From the NCBI RefSeq assembly GCF_014635845.1, contig NZ_BMDP01000001.1:496001-560000 (forward strand): a stretch of 64,000 nt of DNA, written 5' to 3'. The stretch comes from Oxalicibacterium solurbis (GTDB lineage: Bacteria > Pseudomonadota > Gammaproteobacteria > Burkholderiales > Burkholderiaceae_D). Under the pieces are notes generated by a model that saw nothing but the letters and a program-made list of their open reading frames with translations, was not told the DNA's origin and ran no database searches. Position 1 is the first letter of the stretch, and each line of letters opens with the position of its first letter. The position numbers and the translations under genes are program-made. This document shows, in pieces, positions 48,445-59,194 of this stretch.

Positions 48445-50493
48445 TCAGTCCGGCACATTGGCCAGATCGGCCAGCCAGACCTTCGATTCCGAATCGCTGG
48501 GCGCACGCCAGTCGCCGCGCGGCGACAGCGAACCGCCGGAACCGACCTTGGGCCCGTTCGGAATACAGGAACGCTTGAACTGGCTCTGACGGAAGAAGCG
48601 GTCGAGGAAGATCGCCAGATTCTTCTTGATGTCGGCCAGTTCGTACTGCCGCCGCGCCACATGTTCGCCTTCCGGCCATGCGCCCTTTTCCCGGTCGCCC
48701 CACGCATGCAGCGCGAGGAAGGCGATCTTGCTCGGCGCGAAGCCGAAACGCAGCACGTGGTACAGGTTGAAATCCTGCAGTTCGTACGGACCAATCACCA
48801 TTTCGGTCTTCTGCTCCGGCGCGCCATTCGACTTGCCCGGCACCAGTTCCGGACTGATGTCGGTATCCAGCACACGCAACAATACGTCGGCGCCGTCCGC
48901 ACCGATCTCGCCCTTCTCCGCCACCCAGCGCACCAGATGGCTGATCAGCGTTTTCGGCACGCTGGCGTTGACGTTGTAATGCGACATGTGATCGCCCACG
49001 CCGTAAGTGCACCAGCCCAGCGCCAGCTCGCTCAAGTCACCGGTGCCGATGACGAAGGCCTGGTTATGGTTGGCCAGCCGGAACAGATGATTGGTGCGCT
49101 CGCCCGCCTGCACGTTTTCGAAGGTGATGTCATAGACTTCCTCGCCCGACGCATATGGATGGCCGAGATCCTTCAGCATTGCCATGCAACTTGGCCGGAT
49201 GTCGATTTCCTGCGCCGTGCAGCCGACCGCTTCCATCAGTTGCCGCGCCTGCAGCAGCGTGCGTTCGCTGGTAGCGAAGCCCGGCATCGTGTAAGCAAGG
49301 ATGTTCGCGCGCGGCAGGCCGAGCCGGTCCATCGTCTTCGCGCAGACCAGCAGCGCGTGGGTCGAATCCAGCCCGCCGGAAACGCCGATGACGACCTTCT
49401 TCAAACCGGAAGATGCCAGCCGCTGCATCAGCGCCTGCACCTGGATGTTGTAGACCTCTTCGCAACGCGCATCGCGGTTGCGCGCATCGGCCGGCACATA
49501 GGGAAAGCGTGCCACCTTGCGCTGCAGCGGCAACCTGCCGTCGGCATCGACCGGGATTTCCATCGACACGGTACGGAAGCGCGCCACTTCGTCGGCATGC
49601 CGGCGCACCGACTGGCCGAAGGTCGTCTGGTGCATGCGCTGCGACGACAGGCGTTCGAGGTCGATGTCGGCATGGATCAGGTGCGATTCGTCGGCGAAGC
49701 GTTCAGACTCGGCCAGCAGTTCGCCGTTCTCGCAGATCAGCGACTGACCGTCCCACGCCATGTCGGTCGTCGATTCGCCCATGCCGGCCGACGAATACAG
49801 GTAAGCCGCCAGGCAGCGCGCCGATTGCTGCGACACCAGTTGATGCCGGTAACCGGACTTGCCGATCACGATGTTCGATGCCGACAGGTTGACCAGCACC
49901 GTTGCGCCGGCCAGCGCAGCGAACGACGACGGCGGGATCGGCACCCAGACGTCCTCGCAGATTTCGACGTGGAAGCGCAACAATGGAATATTTTTCACGT
50001 CGAACAGCAGCGATGCGCCGAAATCCACTTCCTGCCCCAGCAGCGTGATGCGCTGCACATTGGTACAGTCGCCGGAACTGAACTGCCGCGCCTCGTAGAA
50101 TTCGCCGTAGTTCGGCAAATAGGTCTTGGGCACGACGCCGCGTACGCGGCCTTCCGCCACCACCACCGCACAATTGAACAGCTGATGTTCGACGCGCAGC
50201 GGCAAGCCGACGATCATTGCCAGCGGCAGCGTGGCCGAGGCGTCGACAACCTGCTGCAGCGCCTGCAGGCAGCCATCCAGCAGCGCGCGCTGGTGGAACA
50301 GGTCGTCGCAGGTATAGGCGGACAATCCCAGTTCGGGAAAGGCAACCAGCGCGGCGCCGGCATCGGCAGCCTGCCTTGCCAGCGCAATCGTCTGCTGCGC
50401 ATTGAACAGCGGATCGGCCACCTTGCAACGCGGCACGCCGACCGAAACGCGCGCGAATCCGTGCGCATACAGATTGAAGAAATTGCCTTTCAT
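48445..50493 (-). CDS. nadE: Glutamine-dependent NAD synthetase
   Basis: Makes NAD from deamido-NAD using glutamine. 682 residues: an N-terminal nitrilase-type glutaminase with Glu54 (FPELGLSAY), Lys123 (PKTYLPNY) and Cys179 (EICEDVW), and a C-terminal synthetase with the PP-loop SGGLDST at 372-378. ATG 50493 ([12 protein letters not shown]) follows AAGGAAAAC. A frame extension to 50631 is not family sequence. P-II follows downstream, linking NAD and nitrogen status. Confidence 0.95.
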   Translation of the reverse strand: MKGNFFNLYAHGFARVSVGVPRCKVADPLFNAQQTIALARQAADAGAALVAFPELGLSAYTCDDLFHQRALLDGCLQALQQVVDASATLPLAMIVGLPLRVEHQLFNCAVVVAEGRVRGVVPKTYLPNYGEFYEARQFSSGDCTNVQRITLLGQEVDFGASLLFDVKNIPLLRFHVEICEDVWVPIPPSSFAALAGATVLVNLSASNIVIGKSGYRHQLVSQQSARCLAAYLYSSAGMGESTTDMAWDGQSLICENGELLAESERFADESHLIHADIDLERLSSQRMHQTTFGQSVRRHADEVARFRTVSMEIPVDADGRLPLQRKVARFPYVPADARNRDARCEEVYNIQVQALMQRLASSGLKKVVIGVSGGLDSTHALLVCAKTMDRLGLPRANILAYTMPGFATSERTLLQARQLMEAVGCTAQEIDIRPSCMAMLKDLGHPYASGEEVYDITFENVQAGERTNHLFRLANHNQAFVIGTGDLSELALGWCTYGVGDHMSHYNVNASVPKTLISHLVRWVAEKGEIGADGADVLLRVLDTDISPELVPGKSNGAPEQKTEMVIGPYELQDFNLYHVLRFGFAPSKIAFLALHAWGDREKGAWPEGEHVARRQYELADIKKNLAIFLDRFFRQSQFKRSCIPNGPKVGSGGSLSPRGDWRAPSDSESKVWLADLANVPD

Positions 50494-50734
50494 GTTTTCC
50501 TTGTCCTGACGTCGTTCCCTGCGACCACTGCGACACGAACTGCCCATCGTGCTGCATCCGAGGGCCGTTTTTCCAGTCATATTGCGAAGTCGTATTGTAG
50601 TAGCAGTTCGCCTTGCAAGGCGGTCGCACATGGCGATGGCGTTTTTTGCGTAGAATCAACGGACATGCATCGCCGCAAAGCAATCACCAAATCCGAAATG
50701 TCTCGCCCCTCTTCAGCCATTCACCAACCGTTGC

Positions 50735-51919
50735 ATGGATAGCGCACAATCCGCCGGCCAGTCCGCCGAACAACCCGCATATCGCCCTCGCATCGTTTCG
50801 TCGCTGTCGGAAATCGGACAGCCGGTCTGGGATGCGCTGCTTGCACTGCAGAATGACGCCACGCCGTTCCTGTCTTATGCCTTCCTCGATGCGCTGCATG
50901 AAAGCGGCAGTGCATCGGCACGCAGCGGCTGGCAACCGCAATACCTGACGCTGTGGCGCGATGTCGATGGCAAGGAACGGCTGGAAGCCGCACTGCCGCT
51001 GTATGCGAAAAGTCATTCCTACGGCGAATACATCTTCGACTGGGCCTGGGCCGACGCCTATCGCCGCAACGGCCTCGACTATTATCCGAAGCTGCTGTCA
51101 GCCATTCCGTTCACGCCGGTCACCGGCAGCCGTCTGCTGGCGCGCGATGCCGAATCGCGTACGGCGCTGGTCGCCGCGTTGCGCGCAATCCAGCAGGGCA
51201 ACGATTTCTCATCGACGCACATTCTCTATCCGCCGCAACAGGAAGCCGAGCAACTGCAGGAAGCCGGCTTCCTGCTGCGCAGCGGCGTGCAATTCCACTG
51301 GCTCAATGCCGGCTACCGCAGCTTCGACGAATTCCTTGATACGCTGGAACGCAAGAAGCGCAAGAACATCCGCGCCGAACGCCGCAAGGTGCAGGAAGCC
51401 GGCGTGACGTTCCGCCACATAGGCGGCCGCAATGCGATCGAAGGCGACTGGCGTTTCTTCAAGCGCTGCTATGACCATACCTACGCCGCCCATCATTCGA
51501 CACCCTACCTGAATCTGGATTTCTTCCTGCGCATCGGCGCGACGATGCCGGACAACCTGCTGCTGATCGTCGCCGAACGCGACGGCCAGCCGATCGCGTC
51601 GTCGCTGGTGGTGCATGACGACAAAACGCTGTACGGCCGCTATTGGGGCGCGCTGGTGCATGTCGACTGCCTGCATTTCGAAACAGCCTATTACCAGCCG
51701 CTGGAGTTCTGCATCGCGCACGGCATCGCTTGTTTCGAAGGCGGAGCGCAAGGTGAACACAAGATGGCGCGCGGCTTCCTGCCGCAAAAAACATGGTCGG
51801 CGCACTGGCTTGCGCATCCTGGCTTCTCGCACGCAGTGGAAGAATTCCTGCAGCAGGAAAGCAGCGGCATTGCCGATTACATCGACGAGTTGAACGAACA
51901 CAATCCGTTCCGGACATAG
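50735..51919 (+). CDS. GNAT/FemAB-like acyltransferase family protein (DUF482)
   Basis: A 394-residue cytosolic protein. DUF482 pattern: PFLSYAFLDALHESGSAS, YGEYIFDWAWADAY, a helical LERKKRKNIRAERRKVQEAG and the acyltransferase-like C-terminal half (PIASSLVVHDDKTLYGRYWGA, CFEGGAQGEHKMARGF). Annotated relatives are called peptidoglycan-biosynthesis or N-acetyltransferase proteins, but the substrate is unknown. Next genes on the strand are a kinase and a transporter, each with small gaps. Confidence 0.85.
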   Translation: MDSAQSAGQSAEQPAYRPRIVSSLSEIGQPVWDALLALQNDATPFLSYAFLDALHESGSASARSGWQPQYLTLWRDVDGKERLEAALPLYAKSHSYGEYIFDWAWADAYRRNGLDYYPKLLSAIPFTPVTGSRLLARDAESRTALVAALRAIQQGNDFSSTHILYPPQQEAEQLQEAGFLLRSGVQFHWLNAGYRSFDEFLDTLERKKRKNIRAERRKVQEAGVTFRHIGGRNAIEGDWRFFKRCYDHTYAAHHSTPYLNLDFFLRIGATMPDNLLLIVAERDGQPIASSLVVHDDKTLYGRYWGALVHVDCLHFETAYYQPLEFCIAHGIACFEGGAQGEHKMARGFLPQKTWSAHWLAHPGFSHAVEEFLQQESSGIADYIDELNEHNPFRT

Positions 51920-52002
51920 ATGCGTCCGAGAATGTCCGACACGCTGTAGCCGCTGCGCAATTACCCAGAACATGGGGCTTGCCAGTCTACGAACGTCAGT
52001 GC

Positions 52003-53043
52003 ATGCTAACGTCCACGATGACCTCGACCGTTACCCCTCTGCAGCCAATCCATGAACGTCCGACGCGGATCGGACGATTTTCCATCAAGCACGAACTGGG
52101 GCGCGGCTCCATCGGCGTCGTCTATCTGGCGCACGATCCGGTCATCGATCGCGACGTCGCGCTGAAGACCTTCCGCAACCGGATGCCGCTGGCGGAGAAA
52201 AAACAGTACGAACAGCAATTTATCAACGAAGCACGCGCCGCTGGCCGCCTGGCGCATTCCAACATCGTCACGATCTACGAAGCTTCCAGCGAGGGCGACT
52301 GGACCTACATCGCAATGGAATACCTGCCCGGGCGCGAGCTGAGCAAGACGATGACCGCGCATCGCTTCTCACCGGACGATGTCGCCTCGATCTCGTGGAA
52401 GATCGCCGATGCGCTGGAGCACGCGCATCGCAATGGCGTCATCCACCGCGATATCAAACCCGCCAATATTTTCCTCGTGACCGACCACCAGCCGAAGATC
52501 GTCGACTTCGGCATCGCACGTGCGCCCAACCGCGTCTCCGATGCGCAGCAGATGGAAGAACCGTTCACACTGTTCCACGACAACCTGCTCGGCACGCCGA
52601 ACTATATGTCGCCGGAACAGGCGCTCGGCCACGCGGTCGACGCTCGCACCGACGTGTATTCGCTGGGTGCCGTCATGTACGAGATGCTGACCTTTCGCAA
52701 ACCGTTCCACGCAACCGACACCGACAAATTGCTGCAGCAGATCGCCTTCAAGGCAGCACCGGAACCGCACATGGTCGAGGGTGGCGTGCCGCTGTGGCTG
52801 TCGCGCATCGTCGTCAAGGCGATGAGCAAGAAACCGGAAAAGCGTTACCAGACAGCCGAAGAAATGTCGCTCGACATCAAGCGCCACCTGACACGCACGC
52901 GCCGCGAACACGAACGCGTGCCGAAACAGGAGCTGGCCGAACAACCGGCAAACGCGCCGGACTTCCACAAGTCGCGGCTTTTCTGGCCGATCTGCAGCGT
53001 TCTTGTCGCCGGCGCCATCGCCGCCTACACGCTGCTGCGCTGA
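52003..53043 (+). CDS. Eukaryotic-type serine/threonine protein kinase, membrane-anchored
   Basis: A 346-residue kinase. Gly-rich loop GRGSIGVV (33-40), catalytic Lys55 (VALKTF), HRDIKPANI (Asp150), DFGIA (168-172) and SPEQ in place of APE. A single C-terminal helix (FWPICSVLVAGAIAAYTLL) ends the protein, so it is a tail-anchored kinase facing the cytosol with no outside sensor domain. No phosphatase or FHA protein is adjacent. ATG 52003 or 52018 may be used; neither has a strong ribosome site. Confidence 0.9.
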   Translation: MLTSTMTSTVTPLQPIHERPTRIGRFSIKHELGRGSIGVVYLAHDPVIDRDVALKTFRNRMPLAEKKQYEQQFINEARAAGRLAHSNIVTIYEASSEGDWTYIAMEYLPGRELSKTMTAHRFSPDDVASISWKIADALEHAHRNGVIHRDIKPANIFLVTDHQPKIVDFGIARAPNRVSDAQQMEEPFTLFHDNLLGTPNYMSPEQALGHAVDARTDVYSLGAVMYEMLTFRKPFHATDTDKLLQQIAFKAAPEPHMVEGGVPLWLSRIVVKAMSKKPEKRYQTAEEMSLDIKRHLTRTRREHERVPKQELAEQPANAPDFHKSRLFWPICSVLVAGAIAAYTLLR

Positions 53044-53140
53044 CGGCAGGAGCGCTGACAGCAGGAATTTTCTTACTTCGATACAATGCGCAGGCCGGCC
53101 GCATCCGCGGCTTGCTTCCCATTGCAATGTATCCCTCCCC

Positions 53141-54013
53141 ATGAATCCTGCCGACATCCTGACTGCCATTGCCGTCGTCGGCATCTGGGGACTCAACTTC
53201 GTCGTCATCAAGGTCGGCCTGCAGGATTTGCCGCCGATTCTCTTCACCGCGCTGCGTTTCCTGTTCGCTGCATTTCCACTGGTCTTTTTCGTACGGCGGC
53301 CGACGATTCCATGGACGCTGCTGGCCGGCTACGGGCTGTTCCAGTTCGCTGTGCAATTCACACTGCTGTTTTCCGGCATGAAACTGGGGCTGTCGGCAGG
53401 ACTGGCATCGCTGGTCATCCAGTTGCAGGCTTTCTTCACGATCGGCCTGGCAATCCTTCTGCTGGGCGAACGCCCGCGTGCAACGCAATGGATAGGCGCA
53501 CTGATCGCACTGGCCGGCATGCTGCTGGTAGCCATGCATCTGGAAGGCCATGCGACCGTACTCGGCTTCCTGTTGGTGATAGCCGGCGGCCTGTCGTGGG
53601 CGATGGCGAACATCCTGACGAAAAAGATGCACGACGTGCGCCCCGTTCCGCTGGTCGTCTGGGGTTCGCTGCTGGCGACGCCGCCGCTGCTGTGTGCCTC
53701 GCTGCTGATCGAAGGACCGGCGGTATGGATGCAGACGCTGCATCATGCCGGCTGGCTGTCGGTAGGTGCGGTTCTGTTCCAGTCCTACCCGAACACCATC
53801 CTCGGCTTCGGCGTCTGGTCGATCCTGATGCGCAAATATCCGACCGCGACCATCGCGCCATTCACCTTGCTGGTGCCGGTGTTCGGCATGCTGAGCGCGA
53901 CGCTGCTGCTGGACGAACCGCTGCAATGGTGGAAGATCGTCGCCGGCGTGCTGGTGCTCGGCGGCCTGGCGTTCAACCAGTTCGGCGGGCGTCTGCTGCG
54001 CTTCGTCCGATAG
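53141..54013 (+). CDS. EamA family (DMT) transporter
   Basis: A 290-residue inner-membrane protein with about ten helices in two EamA repeats (VGIWGLNFVVIKVGLQDLPPILFTALRF and AGGLSWAMANILTKKMH). Members export small metabolites, often amino acids or drugs; the substrate is unknown. The kinase gene ends 97 bases before it. A very strong bidirectional terminator follows. Confidence 0.9.
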   Translation: MNPADILTAIAVVGIWGLNFVVIKVGLQDLPPILFTALRFLFAAFPLVFFVRRPTIPWTLLAGYGLFQFAVQFTLLFSGMKLGLSAGLASLVIQLQAFFTIGLAILLLGERPRATQWIGALIALAGMLLVAMHLEGHATVLGFLLVIAGGLSWAMANILTKKMHDVRPVPLVVWGSLLATPPLLCASLLIEGPAVWMQTLHHAGWLSVGAVLFQSYPNTILGFGVWSILMRKYPTATIAPFTLLVPVFGMLSATLLLDEPLQWWKIVAGVLVLGGLAFNQFGGRLLRFVR

Positions 54014-54064
54014 CCTGAAAATCGGCCCTCATCCTCAACGGACGGTCATCCTCGAAACCATAAA

Positions 54065-54092
54065 AAAAAAGCGCACCGAAGTGCGCTTTTTT
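54065..54092. terminator. Bidirectional terminator between EamA and ppa genes
   Basis: AAAAAAGCGCAC (54065-54076) / GTGCGCTTTTTT (54081-54092), loop CGAA. Serves both convergent genes. Confidence 0.93.
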
Positions 54093-54117
54093 ATTGCCGC
54101 GAAGAACCGCAGACGAA

Positions 54118-54657
54118 TCAGGCCTTGGTCTGTTTCTTGTAGTTTTCGACGCCGGTCAGGATCTCTGCCTTGGCTTCTTCCGGGCCGCCCCAGCCTTCGA
54201 CCTTGACCCATTTGCCCTTTTCCAGATCCTTGTAGTGTTCGAAGAAGTGCTGGATCTGCTGCAGGCGCAGATCGTTGATGTCTTCCGGTTTCTGCCAGTG
54301 CGTATAGATCGGCAGAATCTTGTCCACCGGCACTGCCAGCAGCTTCGCATCGCCGCCGGCCTCGTCACTCATCTTCAATACACCGATCACACGGCAGCGC
54401 ACCACCACACCCGGATGCAGCGGAAACGGCGTGATCACCAGCACATCGACCGGGTCGCCGTCATCGGCGATGGTTTGCGGGATGTAGCCATAGTTGCACG
54501 GATAGTGCATGGCGGTACTCATGAAGCGATCGACGAAGATCGCACCGCTTTCCTTGTCGACCTCGTACTTGACCGGGTCGGCATTCATCGGGATTTCGAT
54601 GATGACGTTGAAATCGTTCGGCAGATCCTTGCCGGCCGGGACATTGTTCAGACTCAT
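54118..54657 (-). CDS. ppa: Inorganic pyrophosphatase
   Basis: Hydrolyses pyrophosphate, driving biosynthetic reactions. 179 residues of the family I (soluble) type: [15 protein letters not shown], the catalytic [10 protein letters not shown] with its three aspartates, and [12 protein letters not shown] near the end. ATG 54657 ([13 protein letters not shown]) is the family start. It lies downstream of hemY on the same strand. Confidence 0.96.
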   Translation of the reverse strand: MSLNNVPAGKDLPNDFNVIIEIPMNADPVKYEVDKESGAIFVDRFMSTAMHYPCNYGYIPQTIADDGDPVDVLVITPFPLHPGVVVRCRVIGVLKMSDEAGGDAKLLAVPVDKILPIYTHWQKPEDINDLRLQQIQHFFEHYKDLEKGKWVKVEGWGGPEEAKAEILTGVENYKKQTKA

Positions 54658-54819
54658 GGTGTGTTCTCGAAAGTGGAGGAGAAATGGGAGATGCTGCAAA
54701 CCCGTGATTATAGCGATTTTCCCGTTTGCCCCGCCGGCAACCCTGCTGCCGCCCGTCGTCCGTTCATGTAACGGATAGGCAATGCGGCAGAGAGAAAATT
54801 CGGAAGAAAGCCGAGAAAA

Positions 54820-56016
54820 TTACAACGCCGTTGCCACCGCGCACTGGCGATAGTGAGAAGCCGCCTGTTCCGGCTGGTTCAGTGCTTCGTGCATCTGCGC
54901 CAGCTTCAGGTGGATTTCCTGCAGCATGCGTGGATGGCTTGCATCGGACAGCGCCTGCTCCAGATGGCGTTGCGCCTTGCCCCACAGATGCTGGCGCAGG
55001 CATAACGTACCCAGCGTCAGTTCCAGATCCGGATCGCCCGGATGCTTGCGGTTCCAGTCCTCACAGCGCTCGATCTGCGCCAGCAGCGCCGGTGCACCTT
55101 CCTGTGCGGCAGCCGCGCGGTACGGCTTTAGCAGACGCTCGTCCCATTCGGCTTCCATCGCCTTCTCGATAAGAGCACGCGCATCGTCGTGCAGCCCGCA
55201 GCGATTGAATGCCTGTGCGCCATGCAGAGCGACATAAGGCTGGATGCGATCTTCAGCCGGAATGCTCCACCAGACGTTGCGAATCGATTCCGCATCGTTG
55301 GCCGGATTCTGCAACAGATCCTGATAAGCCAGTTCGCGCAGGCGAGTCGACAGCGCCGGATGCAGGGCGCGGTTCTTGTCCAGTGAACGCACCAGCCGCA
55401 GCACTTCCGGCCAGTTGCCGGCACGCTGGTTGGCCTTCAGCGCCATGCGCAATGCGTGGATATGGCGCGTGCCGTTGGCGTTGAGTTCCTTGACGACATC
55501 CAGCGCCTGTTCCGGCTGGCGCTCGTCCACCAGCAATTCGATCGCCGTCATCAGGCGTGCCGTCTTCAGGCCCTGTTCATCGTCGACCGTCGCCAGCCAG
55601 GTGTCGCGCCGATCGGTCTGCTGCATCCGGTGTGCAGCGCGGGCCGCAATCAGCGCGGCCAGGCCAGCGTTGTCCGGCGATTCGGCGGCGCGCGTCGCGG
55701 CTTTTTCCGCATGACCGAAACGTCCTTCGAAAAAGGATTTCAACGCATCGCGCAACGCCTCGTTGCCCTTGCGCTCGAGTTTTTCGCGCCGATAGGCGGC
55801 AACGCGTCTCGGCATCGCCTGCGCCACGCGCACTGTCTTCAGCACCGCATAGACAGCGATGAACAGCAGAATCGTCAGCAGGATGAAGAAATTGAGCGAC
55901 AGATCGATGCGGTACGGCGGATAGAAGAACACCACGTTGCCGACATTGAAATGCGCCGCCACGGCCAGTCCGATGGCGGCGGCGAACAGTATCAGGATCC
56001 AGAGGAAAAAGCGCAT
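54820..56016 (-). CDS. hemY: HemY-type TPR membrane protein
   Basis: A 398-residue inner-membrane protein with two N-terminal helices (FFLWILILFAAAIGLAVAA and FFILLTILLFIAVYAVL) and a periplasmic or cytosolic TPR-rich remainder (FEGRFGHAEKAATRAAESPDN, HLEQALSDASHPRMLQEIHLKLAQMHEAL). It is the usual end of the hemCDXY operon; its exact role in haem synthesis is not established. Sixty-two bases after hemX. Confidence 0.92.
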   Translation of the reverse strand: MRFFLWILILFAAAIGLAVAAHFNVGNVVFFYPPYRIDLSLNFFILLTILLFIAVYAVLKTVRVAQAMPRRVAAYRREKLERKGNEALRDALKSFFEGRFGHAEKAATRAAESPDNAGLAALIAARAAHRMQQTDRRDTWLATVDDEQGLKTARLMTAIELLVDERQPEQALDVVKELNANGTRHIHALRMALKANQRAGNWPEVLRLVRSLDKNRALHPALSTRLRELAYQDLLQNPANDAESIRNVWWSIPAEDRIQPYVALHGAQAFNRCGLHDDARALIEKAMEAEWDERLLKPYRAAAAQEGAPALLAQIERCEDWNRKHPGDPDLELTLGTLCLRQHLWGKAQRHLEQALSDASHPRMLQEIHLKLAQMHEALNQPEQAASHYRQCAVATAL

Positions 56017-56078
56017 ATCGGTCAGCTACGGTCGGCAGTCAAGGGACAAAGAGGACGAAAGAACACGCAATAGCAGTC

Positions 56079-57251
56079 TCAAGGCTTGGCCTTGTAATTG
56101 CGGACGGCGTTCAGGCTTTCGGCCAGCGTCGGCATTTCGATCGACAGATTGCTCGATTGCACCTGCTTCAGGAGAGCCTGCACGGTCTGCGTCTGCTTGG
56201 CGCGGGTATCGAAGTATTTCGCGATGCTGTCCTGCGCGGCAGCCATGTCGCTGCGGAATGCGCTTTCATTGCGCGACAGCAGCGCCAGGCGCGCATTCAG
56301 CAGGCGCAGCTTCAGGTTTTCACGCGCATAGTAGGCCTGTGTCGGCGACAGCAGCAGCGCATCCGAGCTTTCCACGCTGCGCACGCGGATCAGCTGGCGT
56401 ACGTCGTTCCACATTTCGCTCGACCAGCTTTCCCAGCGAGCCTTCGTCCGCTGCCACCAGTCGTTCGTCTCGTTCGCGGTTGCAGCATCCGCCGCTACCG
56501 GCGTTTTGCCGTTCTTCGCGTGCTTCATCGACTGCGGCAACGGACGGTTCTTAGGCTCGGTCGCCGGCAACGCCGGGTGTTCGTCGGACAGCAGCGGCAT
56601 GCGGTCGATCTGGCTGATGACGCTATCCAGACGCAACGCAATGCCGGTCAGGTCCAGATTGGGCAAAGCCTTCAGGCGTTCGATGTCATGTCCGATGGCG
56701 CGCCGGATATTGACGAACTGCGGCGTTTCGGCACGCGACAATTTTGCATCCGCGTTCTGCAAGGCGATCAGCGCGCCCTGCACGTTGCCGGCCAGTTGCA
56801 GTTGCTGGCTGGCGGTCGACAGCACCTGCTCGACTTCGGCCAGCGCCCAGTCGTCGCGTCGCTTGAACAGATCCTGATATAACTGTTCCAGCGCGAGCTG
56901 CTGGCTTTGCGCCTCGACCTGCTTGTTTTCCAGCACATTGACCTTGGCCTGCAGTTCGGTCACGGTTTCCTGGACCGACTTGGCGATGATGCGCGTTTCG
57001 TTGCTGACGTTGTCGCCGCTCTGCATGCGGCGCGCGACCTCGGCGCGGACTTCAGACAACTCGCGCTGCGCATACCATGCATAGGCCGCCAGCAAGGCCG
57101 CCAGCACGATCACGACGACGATAAGAAAACCCTGTCGGCCACCCTGCCCTTTTTTCTTTGCAGGTTTGGCATCGATGACGGTATGGGACGGAGCCGCGGC
57201 AGCCGGAATGGCTTGCGGCGCTGGGTCGGGAGAAGTCGGCATGTCATTCAT
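56079..57251 (-). CDS. hemX: HemX-like protein
   Basis: A 390-residue protein with one helix (GFLIVVVIVLAALLAAYAWYA) after an Ala/Pro-rich cytosolic head and a long coiled-coil-like body. It is the HemX family, sometimes annotated as uroporphyrinogen-III C-methyltransferase, but it has no methyltransferase motifs here. ATGA overlap (57248-57251) with hemD, so translation is coupled. Confidence 0.92.
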   Translation of the reverse strand: MNDMPTSPDPAPQAIPAAAAPSHTVIDAKPAKKKGQGGRQGFLIVVVIVLAALLAAYAWYAQRELSEVRAEVARRMQSGDNVSNETRIIAKSVQETVTELQAKVNVLENKQVEAQSQQLALEQLYQDLFKRRDDWALAEVEQVLSTASQQLQLAGNVQGALIALQNADAKLSRAETPQFVNIRRAIGHDIERLKALPNLDLTGIALRLDSVISQIDRMPLLSDEHPALPATEPKNRPLPQSMKHAKNGKTPVAADAATANETNDWWQRTKARWESWSSEMWNDVRQLIRVRSVESSDALLLSPTQAYYARENLKLRLLNARLALLSRNESAFRSDMAAAQDSIAKYFDTRAKQTQTVQALLKQVQSSNLSIEMPTLAESLNAVRNYKAKP

Positions 57252-58033
57252 GAAAGGGATTGTAACGCGGCTAACAAGCCGTCGTCGCCTGACGCGCTGC
57301 GAACGACATTGCGAAAACCCAGCGATTGCGCGGTTTCCGCGATGCGTACGTGCGATGCGATGATTCTTTGCTGTTGCATTTTTGCGACGGCCTCCCCTTT
57401 ATTCTTCTCATCGAGTTGCGCGACCATCTGCGCCAGAAAACGCAGCGCCTCGGAACTGGTCACGATCCAGTCGTTCTGACCGTCGAGCAGCCGTTTCAGT
57501 TCGCGGCGCCGTTGTTCGGTGAATGCTGGCATCGCACGCCGATAGGCGGCGACCAGCGTCACGTGTGCGCCGGCGGCGCGCAAGGCGTCACCTAGCAGTT
57601 CGCGGCCGGCTTCGCCGCGCACGATCAGAATGTCCTTGCCATGCAGCGCAGGCAGATCCAGCGCTTCCAGCAAGGTTTGCGAATCGGTGCGCTCGCGATC
57701 GTGCGGGATGAAAATGGTGCTGTTGCCCGGCGTGATGCCGTGCCGTTCCAGCGCCGCCCGGCTGCCGTCGCCGACCACAGCCAGTTGCAGGCCATGCGGC
57801 CAGTCGGGACGCGCAGCGAACGCGGCGTCGATCGCATTCGGGCTGACGAAAGCGATCAATGCATAGCGATCGAGTTCGGCCAGTGCAGCACGCAGCGGCA
57901 CCGTATCGGGTAGCGGCAGGATATCCAGCAACGGGAAAAGGACGGGCGTACGTCCGATCGCGGCGATGCGCTGCGCCAACGCATCGGCTTGCGCCGCCGG
58001 CCGCGTGACGACGACAGAGGGCAGATCAGGCAT
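57248..58033 (-). CDS. hemD: Uroporphyrinogen-III synthase
   Basis: Closes and inverts ring D of hydroxymethylbilane. 261 residues: [21 protein letters not shown] at the start, [36 protein letters not shown] and [16 protein letters not shown]. Start ATG 58033 overlaps the hemC stop by 8 bases, in keeping with translational coupling; the longer frame to 58153 lies inside hemC. Confidence 0.95.
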   Translation of the reverse strand: MPDLPSVVVTRPAAQADALAQRIAAIGRTPVLFPLLDILPLPDTVPLRAALAELDRYALIAFVSPNAIDAAFAARPDWPHGLQLAVVGDGSRAALERHGITPGNSTIFIPHDRERTDSQTLLEALDLPALHGKDILIVRGEAGRELLGDALRAAGAHVTLVAAYRRAMPAFTEQRRRELKRLLDGQNDWIVTSSEALRFLAQMVAQLDEKNKGEAVAKMQQQRIIASHVRIAETAQSLGFRNVVRSASGDDGLLAALQSLS

Positions 58034-58982
58034 CTCCGACGGGTTCCGCCTTGCAGGCATCGAGGATCGCATGCGCGTCCTGCTGCTGCAGTTCCATCGC
58101 GATGCGCGTGCCCAGTTCTTCCGGTGCTGCAGCCGGCCCGGACAGGTCCGCACTGGCGACGCGCTTACCGTCCGGCGTGGCGATCATCGCGCGCAGCCGC
58201 ATCGTTTCTCCGTCCAGCGTGGCGAAAGCCGCCAGCGGTACCTGGCAACTGCCGCCGAAATTGCGCGACACCGTGCGCTCCGCGCTGACGGTACGCGCGG
58301 TCGCTTCATGTTCCAGCGGTGCCAGCCATTGCTGCAAATCATCGCGATCAGCACGAACCTCGATCGCCATCGCGCCCTGGCCCGGCGCCGGCAGGCTTTG
58401 TTCCGGCGGCAGGATGGCGCGTATGCGCTGCTCCATGCCCAGCCGCTTCAGGCCGGCGGCGGCCAGGATGATCGCCGCATATTCGCCGCGGTCGAGGCGG
58501 CCGAGCCGCGTATCCAGATTGCCGCGCAACGGCCGCACGACCAGTTTAGGGAAGCGCGCGGCAATCAGCGACTGGCGGCGCAGGCTGCTGGTGCCGACCA
58601 CCGCGCCGTCCGGCAATGCTTCCAGCGAATCGTAGTCGTTGGAGACGAAGGCATCGCGCGGGTCCTCGCGTTCCAGTACCGCCGCCAGGCTGAAACCGTC
58701 CGGCAGCGTCATCGGCACATCCTTCAGCGAATGCACGGCCAGGTCAGCGCGCCCGTCGGCGATCGCCGTTTCCAGTTCCTTGACGAACAGCCCCTTGCCG
58801 CCCACTTTCGACAGCGCGCGATCCAGGATCTGATCGCCGCGCGTCGTCATTCCGAGAATCTCCACCGTGCACTGCGGATATAATAGGGCCAGCTTTTCGC
58901 GCACATGCTCGGCCTGCCACATGGCAAGACGGCTTTCGCGCGAGGCGATGATTAATTTTTTCGGGGGTGGGAATTTCAACAC
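58026..58982 (-). CDS. hemC: Hydroxymethylbilane synthase (porphobilinogen deaminase)
   Basis: Polymerises four porphobilinogens. 318 residues: [20 protein letters not shown], the catalytic-Asp region [14 protein letters not shown], the Arg-rich [15 protein letters not shown], and the cofactor-carrying Cys in [12 protein letters not shown] (near residue 245). First of hemC-D-X-Y. Divergent from ppc with 212 bases between. Confidence 0.97.
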   Translation of the reverse strand: MLKFPPPKKLIIASRESRLAMWQAEHVREKLALLYPQCTVEILGMTTRGDQILDRALSKVGGKGLFVKELETAIADGRADLAVHSLKDVPMTLPDGFSLAAVLEREDPRDAFVSNDYDSLEALPDGAVVGTSSLRRQSLIAARFPKLVVRPLRGNLDTRLGRLDRGEYAAIILAAAGLKRLGMEQRIRAILPPEQSLPAPGQGAMAIEVRADRDDLQQWLAPLEHEATARTVSAERTVSRNFGGSCQVPLAAFATLDGETMRLRAMIATPDGKRVASADLSGPAAAPEELGTRIAMELQQQDAHAILDACKAEPVGDA

Positions 58983-59194
58983 GGCTTCTTTCGATTTTTC
59001 TGTCGGGAAGCTGGCGAGCCTGTAAATTGCAACCGCGCTCTACAGGTTCGGCAACTGTCGATGACGCCGCATAGCGGTCGTCTCCATCGCGGATTCACAT
59101 CTAAGGTATTGCTGAAATTCTAGCATGCGCCCTTTCGGCGAAACGGCGCATCTCCCCTCGTTATCACCATCAACAAGCTGACTGTATTTCGACC

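Noticed and set aside
56079-57251. HemX as a real uroporphyrinogen-III methyltransferase
   Set aside because: No SAM-binding methyltransferase motifs; only a membrane anchor and coiled-coil body are visible.
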